The notes: a model not told the origin generated them from the sequence alone. A stretch of DNA of 64,000 nt from Corynebacterium sp. J010B-136 (GCF_002967075.1 NZ_PUGE01000010.1:1-64000), one strand, 5' to 3'; shown: positions 36,697 through 46,098, numbered from the stretch's first letter. Made by a program: numbers and translations.

Positions 36697-36806
36697 GACG
36701 AGTTGAAAGTAATTTCAACTCGTCTACCTGCAATTTCAAAATATTTTTAGTTAAAGGTTGACGTATCATGCAACTGGTGCCATAATAGTTGTTGTTGCGT
36801 CAACAA
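36697..36806 (+). promoter_or_regulatory. Promoter and operator region of the YceI gene
   Basis: TTGACG (36758-36763), 17-bp spacer and CATAAT (36781-36786) form a near-consensus promoter. Upstream is a perfect 12-bp inverted repeat GACGAGTTGAAA/TTTCAACTCGTC (36697-36724, 4-bp spacer). TTGTTGCGTCAACAA (36792-36806) is a second palindrome at the expected transcription start. The two palindromes suggest regulation by one or two dimeric repressors. The rest of the 318-bp intergenic region holds the murJ terminator. Confidence 0.65.
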
Positions 36807-36864
36807 AGGTTGATGCTAAGGCTTGAATCGCAACGCATTTGAAATGACTACTTAGGAGTACACA

Positions 36865-37401
36865 ATGTCTAACTTCACCGGTTCTTACACCCTGGACCCA
36901 ACCCACACCATCATCGGTTTCGTAGCTCGCCACGCAATGGTTACCAAGGTTCGCGGCAAGTTCAACGAGTGGGATGCCACCATTGAAATCGCTGACACCC
37001 CAGCAGATTCCAACATCGAGGTTGTAGTTAAGACCGCTTCCGTGGACACCGGCAACGCTGACCGTGACGGCCACGTTCGCGCTGATGACTTCTTCAACTC
37101 CGAAGAATTCCCAGACATGATCTTCAAGGCAACCGACTTCAACATCGATGAGAACGGCAACGGCACCCTGACCGGCGACCTGACCATCCGTGAAACCACC
37201 AAGTCTGTCACCTTGGATGTAGAGACCGAGGGTATTGCTGAGGACCCATTCGGCAACACCCGCGTCGGCTTCGAAGCTTCCACCAAGATCGACCGCACCG
37301 AGTTCGGCCTGAAGTTCAACGCTCCACTAAACACCGGCGGTGTCCTGGTTTCTGAAAAGGTCACCATCGAGATCGAGGGTTCTGCAATCAAGAACGCTTA
37401 A
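36865..37401 (+). CDS. YceI-family lipid-binding-like protein
   Basis: Protein of 178 residues of the YceI family, a lipocalin-like beta-barrel that binds isoprenoid-type molecules in characterised members. Diagnostic segments are YTLDPTHTIIGFVARHAMVTKVRGKF near the N-terminus (here split by normal variation), RDGHVRADDFFNSEEFPDM and GDLTIRETTKSVTLDVE. There is no signal peptide, so it is cytoplasmic. AGGAG lies 8 nt before the ATG. Codons look optimised (GGC, ACC, AAG), suggesting strong expression, in line with the near-consensus promoter. It is transcribed alone. Confidence 0.9.
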   Translation: MSNFTGSYTLDPTHTIIGFVARHAMVTKVRGKFNEWDATIEIADTPADSNIEVVVKTASVDTGNADRDGHVRADDFFNSEEFPDMIFKATDFNIDENGNGTLTGDLTIRETTKSVTLDVETEGIAEDPFGNTRVGFEASTKIDRTEFGLKFNAPLNTGGVLVSEKVTIEIEGSAIKNA

Positions 37402-37412
37402 GTTAAAACCTT

Positions 37413-37457
37413 AAAAAGGTCGTGCTGTCGGATTTTCTCCGACAGCACGACCTTTTT
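37413..37457. terminator. Bidirectional terminator between YceI and ABC exporter genes
   Basis: A perfect 20-bp stem (37413-37432 with 37438-37457) closes a TTTTC loop. AAAAA on one arm and TTTTT on the other give it T runs in both directions, fitting the convergent genes. Confidence 0.93.
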
Positions 37458-37472
37458 CAATTACTCCCTAAA

Positions 37473-39206
37473 CTACACAGCCCAGGCTTGCCAGAGCTTT
37501 TCATACACCCCACCAAGTGTGCGCAGCTGCTCATGCGTGCCGGATTCTTTAATGCTGCCGGCCTCCATCACAATGATGCGATCAGCATCGGCAGCCTGAT
37601 CCAGGCGGTGGGCCACTGTCAGGCACCCACGATCTTTGACTACAACCCGGGCTGCTTCTTCCAAACGCTGCGCCTGATCCGAACCAGCTTCTGCGGTCGC
37701 TTCATCTAAAATCACTAATTCTGGATTGGCGAGCTCCACGCGCGCCAAAGCCAGCATCTGGCTTTCAACCGCACTGAGACCAAATCCGCCGTCACCGATG
37801 ACAGTTTGAAGTCCCTGGGGCAAGCGGTCAATCCAAAAATCCCCCACGGTAGAAAGTGCTGTGCGGACTTCTTCATCACTGGCATCAGGTTTAGCCATGC
37901 GCACATTGTCAATCACAGTGCCGCGGAAACAGTGCATTTCTTGGCTGACCATCGCGATGACACCGCGCAGCTGACTCGGCTCAATATCAGCAATATTTTT
38001 GTCATTTAGCTCCACGGTACCGTCAGTGGGGGTCAATAGCCCCGCCGCGATCAACGCCAACGTGCTCTTGCCGGCACCTGTGGCACCAACAATGGCAATA
38101 TGCTCACCCGGTGAAATGTGCAGACTCACCTTATCGATGACGGGAAGCTCGTCGAAGGCGTGGGAGACATCGACAAGCGAAAGCGTTGCGTGCTGTGGTG
38201 CTGCAACCGTTCCGGGCGTGCGTGCCTGCGCGGTGTCGATAACCCCAACCATGCGGATCAACGACGCGGCCGCCGATTGAATATCGGCAAACATGCCCAC
38301 CACGATGCCAATCGGTCCGAAAAGCCGGTGGAAGATCAATGCCGCAGTAGAAACCGCACCGACCGTGACAAGATCTTGAGTGACCAGGTAAAAGCCCATG
38401 CCCAAAATAGCAATCAGCGTTATGCACTCTGCGCGGTTATTGCGGGAAAAGGCCCAGGTGACAAACCGGAATACCGCAATCGAGATATCCCGCGCCTTGC
38501 CTGAAGCCTGGTTGATGCGCGCAAGCTCCACCGGTTCTGCGTGGTAGGCGCGCAAGGTTGAAGCACCTTCCACAGCACCCAGCAGGCGTTGCGTGCGAAC
38601 ACCAAAAGCTTCGCGTTCTTGGGTATACATAGGACCCGACCTGGGCAAGTAGACGCGCAAAGTTGTCCAATACAAGGGGATAGCGATTAACCCGATCAGC
38701 CCTAAACGCCAATCCACCGCGGTCATGCCGACGGCAGAGACAATCACCGTGAAACCAGCTTGGATGACCATCGGCATAACCGAGCTCGCCGCCGTGGATA
38801 CTTCCCGGGAGTCATCAGCAACACGTGAGACCAAGTCACCGCGACCGGCACGTTCTACGGTATCTGAATTCAAGGTCAATGCCGCATCCAGTACCGATTC
38901 ACGCAAGTTGGCGATGGCTGGTTCTAGAACCCGCGCCAGCAACACATTGCCCCACCAAGTGCCCAATGCTGCGATGATGCCGCCGACCACGATAAGCAAG
39001 CAATACCCGAGTACTTGACGGAAATCTGGGGTGATGAGCAATTTGTCGACTACGACGCCGACTGCCCACGGGCCGATCAGCCCGCAAATCGCAGTAACTA
39101 AACCCAAGACCAGTACGCCAAGCAGGCGAAGCCGGTAGGGTTTGAGCTGGTCAAACGCGATCTTGAAAGCGTGCTTGGGGCGCGCTGAGGCTAAAATAGT
39201 GCTCAT
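37473..39206 (-). CDS. ABC exporter half-transporter with intact P-loop and degenerate signature
   Basis: Half-transporter of 577 residues: six-helix membrane domain (about 25-320) and nucleotide-binding domain (about 350-577). Walker A is GATGAGKSTLALI, Walker B LVILDEATAEAG with the catalytic Glu, and the switch His lies in TVAHRLDQ. The signature is GLSAVE instead of LSGGQ. It is adjacent to the second half-transporter with one stop-start junction, so the two should form a heterodimer. With its P-loop facing the partner's LSGGQ, only one ATP site can be complete. The substrate is unknown; multidrug, lipid or peptide export are possible. Confidence 0.88.
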   Translation of the reverse strand: MSTILASARPKHAFKIAFDQLKPYRLRLLGVLVLGLVTAICGLIGPWAVGVVVDKLLITPDFRQVLGYCLLIVVGGIIAALGTWWGNVLLARVLEPAIANLRESVLDAALTLNSDTVERAGRGDLVSRVADDSREVSTAASSVMPMVIQAGFTVIVSAVGMTAVDWRLGLIGLIAIPLYWTTLRVYLPRSGPMYTQEREAFGVRTQRLLGAVEGASTLRAYHAEPVELARINQASGKARDISIAVFRFVTWAFSRNNRAECITLIAILGMGFYLVTQDLVTVGAVSTAALIFHRLFGPIGIVVGMFADIQSAAASLIRMVGVIDTAQARTPGTVAAPQHATLSLVDVSHAFDELPVIDKVSLHISPGEHIAIVGATGAGKSTLALIAAGLLTPTDGTVELNDKNIADIEPSQLRGVIAMVSQEMHCFRGTVIDNVRMAKPDASDEEVRTALSTVGDFWIDRLPQGLQTVIGDGGFGLSAVESQMLALARVELANPELVILDEATAEAGSDQAQRLEEAARVVVKDRGCLTVAHRLDQAADADRIIVMEAGSIKESGTHEQLRTLGGVYEKLWQAWAV

Positions 39207-40649
39207 TTACTTCACCTCGTCTGCTAGGTGCCGAAAAGCCGGTGAGGTGCTGAGCACCAGCGTGGACTTGCCCGCGCGATAGTTATAGATCCCCTGCGCA
39301 ATGCTAACTTCGGTGACTGAATCAACGGCACTGGTGGGATCGCTAAGCACTAGCACTTCCGGATCTGCATACAAAGCGCGCGCTAAAGCCAGCCTTTGGC
39401 GCTGACCGCCAGATAAATTGCTGCCCGAATCCCGCACGGGTGCATCTAAGCCCTCGGGGAGTGTTTCAACAATTTCTGCCACACCCGATGCTTCCAGCAC
39501 CGCTGGGTCAATGACCGTGTTGGGCTCATGCGTCATGGTGATATTAGAGCGCAAGGTTCCCTCAAAGATATCGGCTGAGTGCGGGGCAATCAGTACCTGC
39601 TCGTGGTTTTCAGGCAAGGTGATAGCCGCTGGGTCCGCGACTGTGAACGCAGAATCGGCGATTTCTACGTTGTAAGTTTGACCATTCGAAGGTGGGGTAG
39701 TGCCCAAGAATTCGCTTACTCGTCCGGCTGCGCCATGCGCAACGGCGGCATCACTCATGGAGTTGCTCAATAACCGGATCGGTTCGGAAAGATACACAGC
39801 AATGCCCACGATGGCCACGAGCTGACCTGGTTCCAAGTGACCGGAGGTGACTCTCCACGCTGACATCAATAACACCGCAGCTAGGTTCAAAGCCACGGCT
39901 AGCTCACCAATGCCAGCGACTTTTCCGGTGGCAGCGGCAGTACTAATAGCCGCGCGTACGGATTCTTGGGAAGCCTGGTGGTAAGCGGAGCTTGCCCACT
40001 TCTCACCGCCGATCGCTTTGATGACGCGCAGGCCCAGCATCGTGTCACCGACTTGCGCCCCGGCGGCGGCAAGCGTCGCTTGTTGCTTGGCGCTGCGTTG
40101 GGAAATCCCCTTGCTGGTTGAGGCCACGATCAAAGAAATCACTGGCGCGATAATCAATACGATAAGCCCAACAAGCCAGTCGCTAAACAGCAAAAATATC
40201 GCACTTACGGCAAAGCCCGTAAGCGCGGAAACACCCGTTCCAATCTGGCCAAAGATGCGCGTGATGGAATCAGCATCCGCAGTAGAGCGCGACATGACGT
40301 CACCTGGCACGAGATCTTTAGTAGACAGCTTCGTCAACGCATGCTCTGCGACTTCTACCCGCAAAGAGTGCGATTCATGGTTGACTGCACGATTAAGCGC
40401 CCGGGAGCCAATGCGATAGGAACCGGAGAGAACAACGAATAATAGCGCGAAGCACACCAACGCGATCCCCATGAGCATGAGATCGCGCGGCAACACTGCG
40501 TGATCGATGATGAGACCAATGGCAATAGGAACTAGAGCTTCACTAATTTGCCACAGGCCTAAGAAAATAGCTCCCGCAACAGCGCGCTTCCATTGTCTTT
40601 TTACCGTGCGCTGCAATAGCGATGTTCCGCTGTGCGGCACCTTTTCCAT
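39207..40649 (-). CDS. ABC exporter half-transporter lacking the P-loop
   Basis: Protein of 480 residues, about 100 shorter than its partner. The membrane domain is present (about 20-310). The nucleotide-binding domain has lost the Walker A region: strand FTVADPAAITL is followed directly by VLIAPHSADIFEGTLRSNI. The signature SGSNLSGGQRQRLALARAL is perfect, but Walker B ends LVLSDPTSAVD, without the catalytic Glu, and the switch His is replaced (LVLSTSPAFRH). It can only act as the LSGGQ-donating partner of the downstream gene product. The ATG at 40649 has GAAAGG 6 nt upstream; an in-frame ATG at 40679 is less likely. No frameshift is needed, so this looks like evolved loss rather than decay. 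Confidence 0.85.
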   Translation of the reverse strand: MEKVPHSGTSLLQRTVKRQWKRAVAGAIFLGLWQISEALVPIAIGLIIDHAVLPRDLMLMGIALVCFALLFVVLSGSYRIGSRALNRAVNHESHSLRVEVAEHALTKLSTKDLVPGDVMSRSTADADSITRIFGQIGTGVSALTGFAVSAIFLLFSDWLVGLIVLIIAPVISLIVASTSKGISQRSAKQQATLAAAGAQVGDTMLGLRVIKAIGGEKWASSAYHQASQESVRAAISTAAATGKVAGIGELAVALNLAAVLLMSAWRVTSGHLEPGQLVAIVGIAVYLSEPIRLLSNSMSDAAVAHGAAGRVSEFLGTTPPSNGQTYNVEIADSAFTVADPAAITLPENHEQVLIAPHSADIFEGTLRSNITMTHEPNTVIDPAVLEASGVAEIVETLPEGLDAPVRDSGSNLSGGQRQRLALARALYADPEVLVLSDPTSAVDSVTEVSIAQGIYNYRAGKSTLVLSTSPAFRHLADEVK

Positions 40650-40800
40650 AGCAACCTTTCTCTCCCGCAACAACGACATGGCTTATCGATGCCCGCAGAA
40701 CCTACTGAATGTTATGAATCTACCTGAGATCAAACTTTAGTAGGCATAGGCGTTTGGAAAGAGAAGGAAGCTAAAGGGGCATTGCAGATTGCTCCCAGCT

Positions 40801-41229
40801 TTAATTGGCGGAGACGTTTATAGCCCAGCTGATGCCGAAGCGGTCCCGGACGTGGCCATAGAGTTCGCCCCATGGCGCTAACTCCAGCGGCAAAACAACT
40901 TCGCCGCCAGTATCTAGGAACGTGTCCCAATAGTGTCGGCCTCCTGCTTCATCCTCAGCAATAAGCAAAAGTGAATAAGGCGTGCCATCAAGCCCTGGAG
41001 CTGATTCATCCATAGCATCACCACCCGCGAGAGAGATGACATCAGAGACCAAGGTGGCATTGGCAACAGCATCCGGGTTTAGTTCAAAGGGAAATTCCGA
41101 GGCCATTTCCTCCGGGAATTGGCCATAGGTCAAGATCTCGAGTTCACCACCAAAAATGGAGTGATAGTACTCAAATGCTTCCTTCGCAGTACCGGGGAAG
41201 CTGATATAGGTATAAGATTTCACGGACAT
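40801..41229 (-). CDS. VOC-superfamily protein (PhnB/glyoxalase-like)
   Basis: Protein of 142 residues of the PhnB-like branch of the vicinal-oxygen-chelate superfamily: YTYISFPGTAKEAFEYYHSIF, here with a normal loop, GGELEILTYGQFPEE and the C-terminal PWGELYGHVRDRFGISW. Family members include demethylases and resistance proteins, and many have no known reaction. GGAGG lies 6 nt before the ATG at 41229, while the longer frame from 41265 has none. It is transcribed towards the ABC exporter genes with a 150-bp gap and a weak hairpin between. Confidence 0.85.
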   Translation of the reverse strand: MSVKSYTYISFPGTAKEAFEYYHSIFGGELEILTYGQFPEEMASEFPFELNPDAVANATLVSDVISLAGGDAMDESAPGLDGTPYSLLLIAEDEAGGRHYWDTFLDTGGEVVLPLELAPWGELYGHVRDRFGISWAINVSAN

Positions 41230-41358
41230 GACGACCCTCCAATGGGGTAGTTGTGGCAACCCCATTCAAGGGCCGCTTAGCCTAAAGCGTACCTGTCCTA
41301 GCACCCGAGAAAAAGGGCTCAGTGTGCTCAGCGTCATATTTTTCCGGTGAGTTCTACA

Positions 41359-43920
41359 ATGGCCAATATGTCTCAAGCTAATCTCACTCATAAAGAAGCC
41401 CAGTTTCGAACCGATGCGCTATCTTTAGATTCTTACCACCTGCATTTAGATCTGTCGCAAGCACGCGATCACGAGCGCACCACCTATCCGGTGAACACTC
41501 GAATCGTGTTCTCAACGACTGCACCGGAGATCTTCTTAGATTATCTAGGTGCGGAAATCTCTGATCTGACTGTCAACGGCAACCCCGTTGATGTCGACTT
41601 CCACGATGGCAGAATTTATCTCCGCGACCTGCCAACCGGGGAAGAAGTAACCGTTGAAATTAACAGTCTCTCCAGCTATTCACGCAGTGGGCAAGGCTTA
41701 CACCGCATGCTCGACACCGCTGACGGCAATACCTATCTCTATTCACACTTAGAGCCTTCCGATGCCCGCCGGATCTTTCCATGTTTTGAACAGCCTGATT
41801 TAAAAGCGAAGTTTCACGTGAAACTTTCAGCACCCGCCGAATGGGAAATCCTGGCCAATCAGCCGGAGGTGTCCCGCGATTCCAGTGGGGAAGTGGCGAC
41901 CGTGCAGTTCGCGCCAACTCCGTTGCTGTCTACTTATCTCACATCCTTTGCTGCGGGGCCTTATGCATCTAAGTCCCGAACATGGACAGCGCCGGATGGT
42001 TCTTTAACGGTGGACTTGCGAAGCTTTGCGCGGGCATCCATGGCCGATTACTTGGATGATGAGATCTTAGAACTGACAGCTCAAGGCATGGATTTCTTCC
42101 ATGAGAACTTTGCCTATCCCTACCCCTGGGGCAAGTATGACTCCATCTTCGTGCCGGAATACAACTTAGGCGCGATGGAAAATCCAGGGCTTGTCACTTT
42201 TACTGAGTCTTATCTCTTTAGATCAGCGCCAACGCGTGCGCAGCACGCTGCCCGGACCAACACGATCTTGCACGAAATGTCGCACATGTGGTTTGGCGAT
42301 CTGGTTACTCCACAGTGGTGGGATGACCTGTGGTTGAAAGAATCTTTTGCTGAATACATGGGAGCAGACGCCTCCGTGCATTCGACCCAATATAAAGAGG
42401 CGTGGACGAATTTTGCTGGTAGCCGCAAGAATTGGGCGTACCTCCAGGACCAGTTGCCCACCACGCACCCGATCAAGGCGGTGATCCCAGATGTGGATGC
42501 TGCACGCCAGAATTTCGACGGCATCACCTATGCCAAGGGTGCTGCAGCGCTGAAGCAGCTCGTGCACTATGTCGGCCGCGAAGAGTTTTATGCCGGCGCC
42601 CGGGATTATTTCCAGGCGTATGCCTTTGGCGCCGCAACCTTTGACGATCTATTAAACGCGCTGCGTAACCATACCGACCGCGATCTTGAAGCCTGGTCTA
42701 GAGCATGGTTGAAGACCTCTGGGCCAGATACCCTTACTCCGGAAATTCACATCCAGGGTGACACCATTGAGTCTTTAGAAATCCATGCGACAGCTGACGA
42801 GGAAGTTCGTCCACACCGTTTCAGCATTGCGCTTTTCGATGCCCACCTTCACCGCACTGACACCTTCGATATCGATATCGCCGCTGGTAGCAGCACTACC
42901 GCGATCTCAGCGGCTAGAGGCAAGCCAGCCCCTAGCCTGGTTTTACTCAACGATGGTGACCATACTTATGCGAAGGTGCGCTTTGATGACAACTCCTTAG
43001 AAACGGTGCGCACAAACCTTTCGCAGTTAACGGGAGGAGCCGAAGAAGAACTTTCGCGCGCGGTTATCTGGACGGCACTGTGGAATATGACCCGGGATGG
43101 GAAGTGGCCAGCTAAAGAGTTTATCGCCACGGTCTTAGAGCACGCCCCGAAAGAAGACAATGCCGATCTCATGGGCACCAACTTCGCCAATGCGCGCTAT
43201 GCCGTTACGCATTTCCTCCCTGAAGAACAACGCGATGATGCACGTGCAGAAATCGCGCAGGCTTCTTGGAACTTGCTGACCAGCGCCGATCCCGGATCCG
43301 ATGCGCAATTGACGCTGGCCCGTTCTACCATCGCATCGCTTACCGCAACCCCTGAAGAATCGGGCACTGAACGCTTGCAAGAGATCCTCAATGGCGCGGT
43401 TACGGGCCTTCAATTAAGCCCGGATCTGCGCTGGTCCATCATTCGCGGCCTCGCAGCACGCGATGCACTACCGCTAGAGGTCCTCGATCAGCAGCGTGCA
43501 GAAGACAACACGCTTACAGGAGAAGCCGAATACTTAGGCGCGAAGTATTCTTTCCCCACCGAGGAGAATAAGCGCTATATCTTCGATCAGCTGCTTATTC
43601 CGCAGGCATATTCCAATGCGGAAGTACTGAAACTGCTTGGGGCATTTAATGCTCCACGCTCGGCATCATTAAGCGAAGTCTTTGCGCCAAAGTTCTTTGA
43701 AGTCCTGTCTACTGTCTGGAAAAAGCACCCCATCGAGATTGCCAACCACATTGTGCGCGGTTTATACCCACAACTAGAAATGGCTTTAGCAGCAACAGAT
43801 GAGTTCTTAAGCGCTGACGAAGTACCCGGTGCTTTACGCCGTGTACTGCTGGAATGCCAGGACACTGTGCGCCGCAACCTTCATGTACAGAAGGCACAGA
43901 AAGAACTGAAGGGCCAGTAG
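41359..43920 (+). CDS. pepN: Aminopeptidase N (M1 family)
   Basis: Zinc metallopeptidase of 853 residues that removes N-terminal amino acids from peptides in the cytoplasm. The exopeptidase motif is GAMENPG, the zinc site HEMSHMWFGDL and the third ligand is the Glu of LKESFAEY, 18 residues on. The C-terminal half is the helical ERAP-like domain. A GTG at 41347 is in frame, but the ATG at 41359 has GGTGAG 7 nt upstream and matches the usual start of actinobacterial PepN. A perfect-core parS lies inside at 41810-41825. It is transcribed alone. Confidence 0.95.
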   Translation: MANMSQANLTHKEAQFRTDALSLDSYHLHLDLSQARDHERTTYPVNTRIVFSTTAPEIFLDYLGAEISDLTVNGNPVDVDFHDGRIYLRDLPTGEEVTVEINSLSSYSRSGQGLHRMLDTADGNTYLYSHLEPSDARRIFPCFEQPDLKAKFHVKLSAPAEWEILANQPEVSRDSSGEVATVQFAPTPLLSTYLTSFAAGPYASKSRTWTAPDGSLTVDLRSFARASMADYLDDEILELTAQGMDFFHENFAYPYPWGKYDSIFVPEYNLGAMENPGLVTFTESYLFRSAPTRAQHAARTNTILHEMSHMWFGDLVTPQWWDDLWLKESFAEYMGADASVHSTQYKEAWTNFAGSRKNWAYLQDQLPTTHPIKAVIPDVDAARQNFDGITYAKGAAALKQLVHYVGREEFYAGARDYFQAYAFGAATFDDLLNALRNHTDRDLEAWSRAWLKTSGPDTLTPEIHIQGDTIESLEIHATADEEVRPHRFSIALFDAHLHRTDTFDIDIAAGSSTTAISAARGKPAPSLVLLNDGDHTYAKVRFDDNSLETVRTNLSQLTGGAEEELSRAVIWTALWNMTRDGKWPAKEFIATVLEHAPKEDNADLMGTNFANARYAVTHFLPEEQRDDARAEIAQASWNLLTSADPGSDAQLTLARSTIASLTATPEESGTERLQEILNGAVTGLQLSPDLRWSIIRGLAARDALPLEVLDQQRAEDNTLTGEAEYLGAKYSFPTEENKRYIFDQLLIPQAYSNAEVLKLLGAFNAPRSASLSEVFAPKFFEVLSTVWKKHPIEIANHIVRGLYPQLEMALAATDEFLSADEVPGALRRVLLECQDTVRRNLHVQKAQKELKGQ
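41810..41825. other. parS: parS site (AGTTTCACGTGAAACT)
   Basis: A perfect 16-bp palindrome matching the parS consensus at 14 of 16 positions, with the central 14 bp identical. It lies inside pepN and encodes K-F-H-V-K-L, unlike the sites read as V-S-R-E-T. Confidence 0.85.
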
Positions 43921-44079
43921 TCGCAGACTGCGCAAGTCTAAGAAAGGTTGCGCGGTATAGCCCACTTCGGTGGGCTAAAAACCCTAGTTCTTTGTTGAAA
44001 GCCCCGTGATAATGGGTGAAGAAACACACCATGTAGTGGTGTTTAATATTTTCATCACAATATCTCGGGGGAATGTGCG

Positions 44080-44628
44080 ATGGCGGCTGATGACAGTGAG
44101 CCCACGGACGAAAAACTGGTGGAAGCCTTCTTAAACGGGGACCATAAGGCTTTTTCCACCATTGTTGAACGTCACCGAGAACAACTCATCTACGTTGCGA
44201 AGTCTTATACCAAGACGGAAACTGATGCCCAGGACATCGTGCAGGAGACATTCTTTAAAGCCAGCAATAAACTGCATACCTTCCGGGCTGAGGCCAAGCT
44301 TTCGACCTGGTTAAACCGGTTGGTGCGAAATTCGGGTTATGACTATGTGCATCACCGTTCCAATGTGCAGCACCATTCTTTCGACGGGGAAGTAGATGCT
44401 GATCGAAATAGCTGGCTTTCCCACGAGCCCCTGATGGGCATCGATACGCGCTTGGATATCCAAGAAGCTTTAGAAAATCTGCAACCTGAACAAAGGGAAG
44501 TGTGGATGCTCACGGAGATTGGTGGTTACTCCTTAAAAGATGTCGCAGGACTGCAGGGAGTAGCGGAAGGAACCGTAAAATCGCGGCGCTCGCGCGCGAA
44601 AAGTGCTCTGCGCTTGGCGATTGGCTAG
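44080..44628 (+). CDS. sigM: ECF RNA polymerase sigma factor SigM
   Basis: ECF sigma factor of 182 residues. Region 2 contains YTKTETDAQDIVQETFFKASNKL in two helices with the usual D-A-x-D-I-V-Q-E-x-F pattern, and region 4 contains LENLQPEQREVWMLTEIGGYS and GVAEGTVKSRRSRAK. The position before trxB and trxA matches sigM in Corynebacterium and Mycobacterium, where it controls thiol and disulfide stress genes. GGGGGAA precedes the ATG. A possible anti-sigma gene overlaps its end. Confidence 0.92.
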   Translation: MAADDSEPTDEKLVEAFLNGDHKAFSTIVERHREQLIYVAKSYTKTETDAQDIVQETFFKASNKLHTFRAEAKLSTWLNRLVRNSGYDYVHHRSNVQHHSFDGEVDADRNSWLSHEPLMGIDTRLDIQEALENLQPEQREVWMLTEIGGYSLKDVAGLQGVAEGTVKSRRSRAKSALRLAIG

Positions 44629-44825
44629 AAGCACCGTCTCCGGCGGTAGACTCGCAAGAAGAATTGGTTTTTAAGAATTTACTTTCAAACCAAGTCGCCG
44701 GGGTCTTTGCAGCTACCTGTCTTGCAGGCTCGGCTCGACATGCAGCAGCTGTGGCGAATGAAATTAGTTCACGAACCCTGCTGTTGATCCTATTGGCGGC
44801 TATAATCGCCCACGGTAACAAATAG
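44502..44825 (+). CDS. Possible small anti-sigma protein overlapping sigM (RsmA position)
   Basis: A frame offset from sigM stays open past the sigM stop to 44825 and ends 12 bp before trxB. The part beyond sigM has protein-like composition and ends in a short hydrophobic run (LLLILLAAIIAHG), which could anchor it in the membrane. The place corresponds to rsmA, the anti-SigM gene of mycobacteria and corynebacteria. No zinc-binding HxxxCxxC motif is seen. The start is uncertain: GTG at 44502 overlaps sigM by 127 bp, and later TTG codons are possible. The protein may be 60-107 residues. Confidence 0.42.
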   Translation: MDAHGDWWLLLKRCRRTAGSSGRNRKIAALAREKCSALGDWLEAPSPAVDSQEELVFKNLLSNQVAGVFAATCLAGSARHAAAVANEISSRTLLLILLAAIIAHGNK

Positions 44826-44837
44826 AGGAGTTAGTAC

Positions 44838-45764
44838 ATGACCATCCATGATGTCGCTATTGTTGGGTCCGGCCCAGCAGGCTACACCGCTGCACTTTAT
44901 GCAGCACGCGCAGAGCTCAAACCCATCGTTTTTGAGGGTTTTGAATACGGTGGCGAATTGATGAACACCACCGAAGTGGAAAACTACCCTGGTTTCCAAA
45001 AGGGCATCATGGGCCCTGAGCTCATGGAAGAAATGCGCGCTCAGGCTACTCGCTTCGGTGCTGACCTGCGCATGGAAATCGTGGACTCTGTTGAGCTTGA
45101 AGGCGACATTAAGAAGATCCACGTCGGAGACGAAGTCTTTGAGGCTCGCTCTGTCATTTTGGCAACCGGCGCGGCACCACGCCACCTCGGCGTTGAAGGT
45201 GAAGACACCTTGACTGGCCGCGGCGTTTCTACCTGTGCAACCTGTGACGGCTTCTTCTTCAAGGGTCACCACATTGCTGTAGTCGGGGGCGGTGACTCTG
45301 CGATGGAAGAAGCGACCTTCTTGACCAAGTTCGCTGAAACCGTCACCATCATTCACCGCCGTGAAGAGTTCCGCGCTTCTAAGATCATGCTGGAGCGCGC
45401 ACGCGCCAACCCACAGATCAAGTGGGAACTGAACAAGACTGTGGAAAAGGTCATCGAAGTCGACGGCAAGGTCGGCGGCCTAGAGCTGAAAGACACCGTT
45501 ACTGGTGAGACCTCCACGAAGGACTTCACCGCAATGTTCGTCGCCATTGGCCACGATCCACGCTCTGAGTTCCTCGAAGGCCAGGTTGCTACTAACGAAG
45601 AAGGCTATGTCGTAGTTGAGCAGCCTTCCACCCGCACCAATGTCGATGGCGTTTTTGCATGTGGTGACCTGGTTGATGATCACTACCGCCAGGCTATTAC
45701 CGCCGCTGGTTCCGGTTGCCGCGCGGCCATCGATGCGGAACATTTCTTAGCTGCACAGCGTTAG
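44838..45764 (+). CDS. trxB: Thioredoxin reductase
   Basis: FAD enzyme of 308 residues that reduces thioredoxin with NADPH. The FAD motif is [18 protein letters not shown], the redox site C133-A-T-C136 followed by D-G, and the NADPH motif [12 protein letters not shown]. The end [21 protein letters not shown] binds FAD. GAGGAG lies 9 nt before the ATG. It lies 7 bp upstream of trxA and downstream of sigM, its likely regulator. Confidence 0.97.
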   Translation: MTIHDVAIVGSGPAGYTAALYAARAELKPIVFEGFEYGGELMNTTEVENYPGFQKGIMGPELMEEMRAQATRFGADLRMEIVDSVELEGDIKKIHVGDEVFEARSVILATGAAPRHLGVEGEDTLTGRGVSTCATCDGFFFKGHHIAVVGGGDSAMEEATFLTKFAETVTIIHRREEFRASKIMLERARANPQIKWELNKTVEKVIEVDGKVGGLELKDTVTGETSTKDFTAMFVAIGHDPRSEFLEGQVATNEEGYVVVEQPSTRTNVDGVFACGDLVDDHYRQAITAAGSGCRAAIDAEHFLAAQR

Positions 45765-45771
45765 GGAGAAT

Positions 45772-46098
45772 ATGAGCAACGTAATTGACGTAACCAAAGA
45801 CACCTTCCGCAGCGAAGTTATTGACTCCGATAAGCTCGTGGTCGTTGATTTTTGGGCTGAATGGTGTGGTCCATGCAAGAAGTTATCCCCATTGCTGGAT
45901 GAAATCGCCGCGGAAATCGGTGATGATGTCACAATCGCCAAGATCAACGTGGATGAAGAGCGCGAATTGGGCGCGATGTTCCAGGTAATGTCCATCCCTT
46001 CTGTCTTGCTCTTCAAAAACGGCGAGAAGGTCGATGAATTCATCGGGCTGCAGCCTAAGCCTGCGATTACTTCGAAGATTCAGGCACAGCTTCAGTAA
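45772..46098 (+). CDS. trxA: Thioredoxin
   Basis: Thioredoxin of 108 residues with the active site WCGPCK (C32 and C35) and the cis-Pro segment VMSIPSVLLFKNG. It is the electron carrier reduced by the upstream trxB product. GGGAGAA precedes the ATG closely. The gene is called trxC in mycobacteria. A hairpin terminator follows. Confidence 0.97.
   Translation: MSNVIDVTKDTFRSEVIDSDKLVVVDFWAEWCGPCKKLSPLLDEIAAEIGDDVTIAKINVDEERELGAMFQVMSIPSVLLFKNGEKVDEFIGLQPKPAITSKIQAQLQ

Noticed and set aside
39207..40649. The P-loop-less ABC gene as a pseudogene
   Set aside because: The frame is intact, translation is coupled to its partner, and the LSGGQ motif is perfect, so it looks selected.
43959..43978. 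Hairpin TAGCCCAC-TTCG-GTGGGCTA after pepN as a terminator
   Set aside because: It is followed by A residues, not T, on the plus strand, and no gene ends here on the minus strand. It may stabilise the mRNA end.
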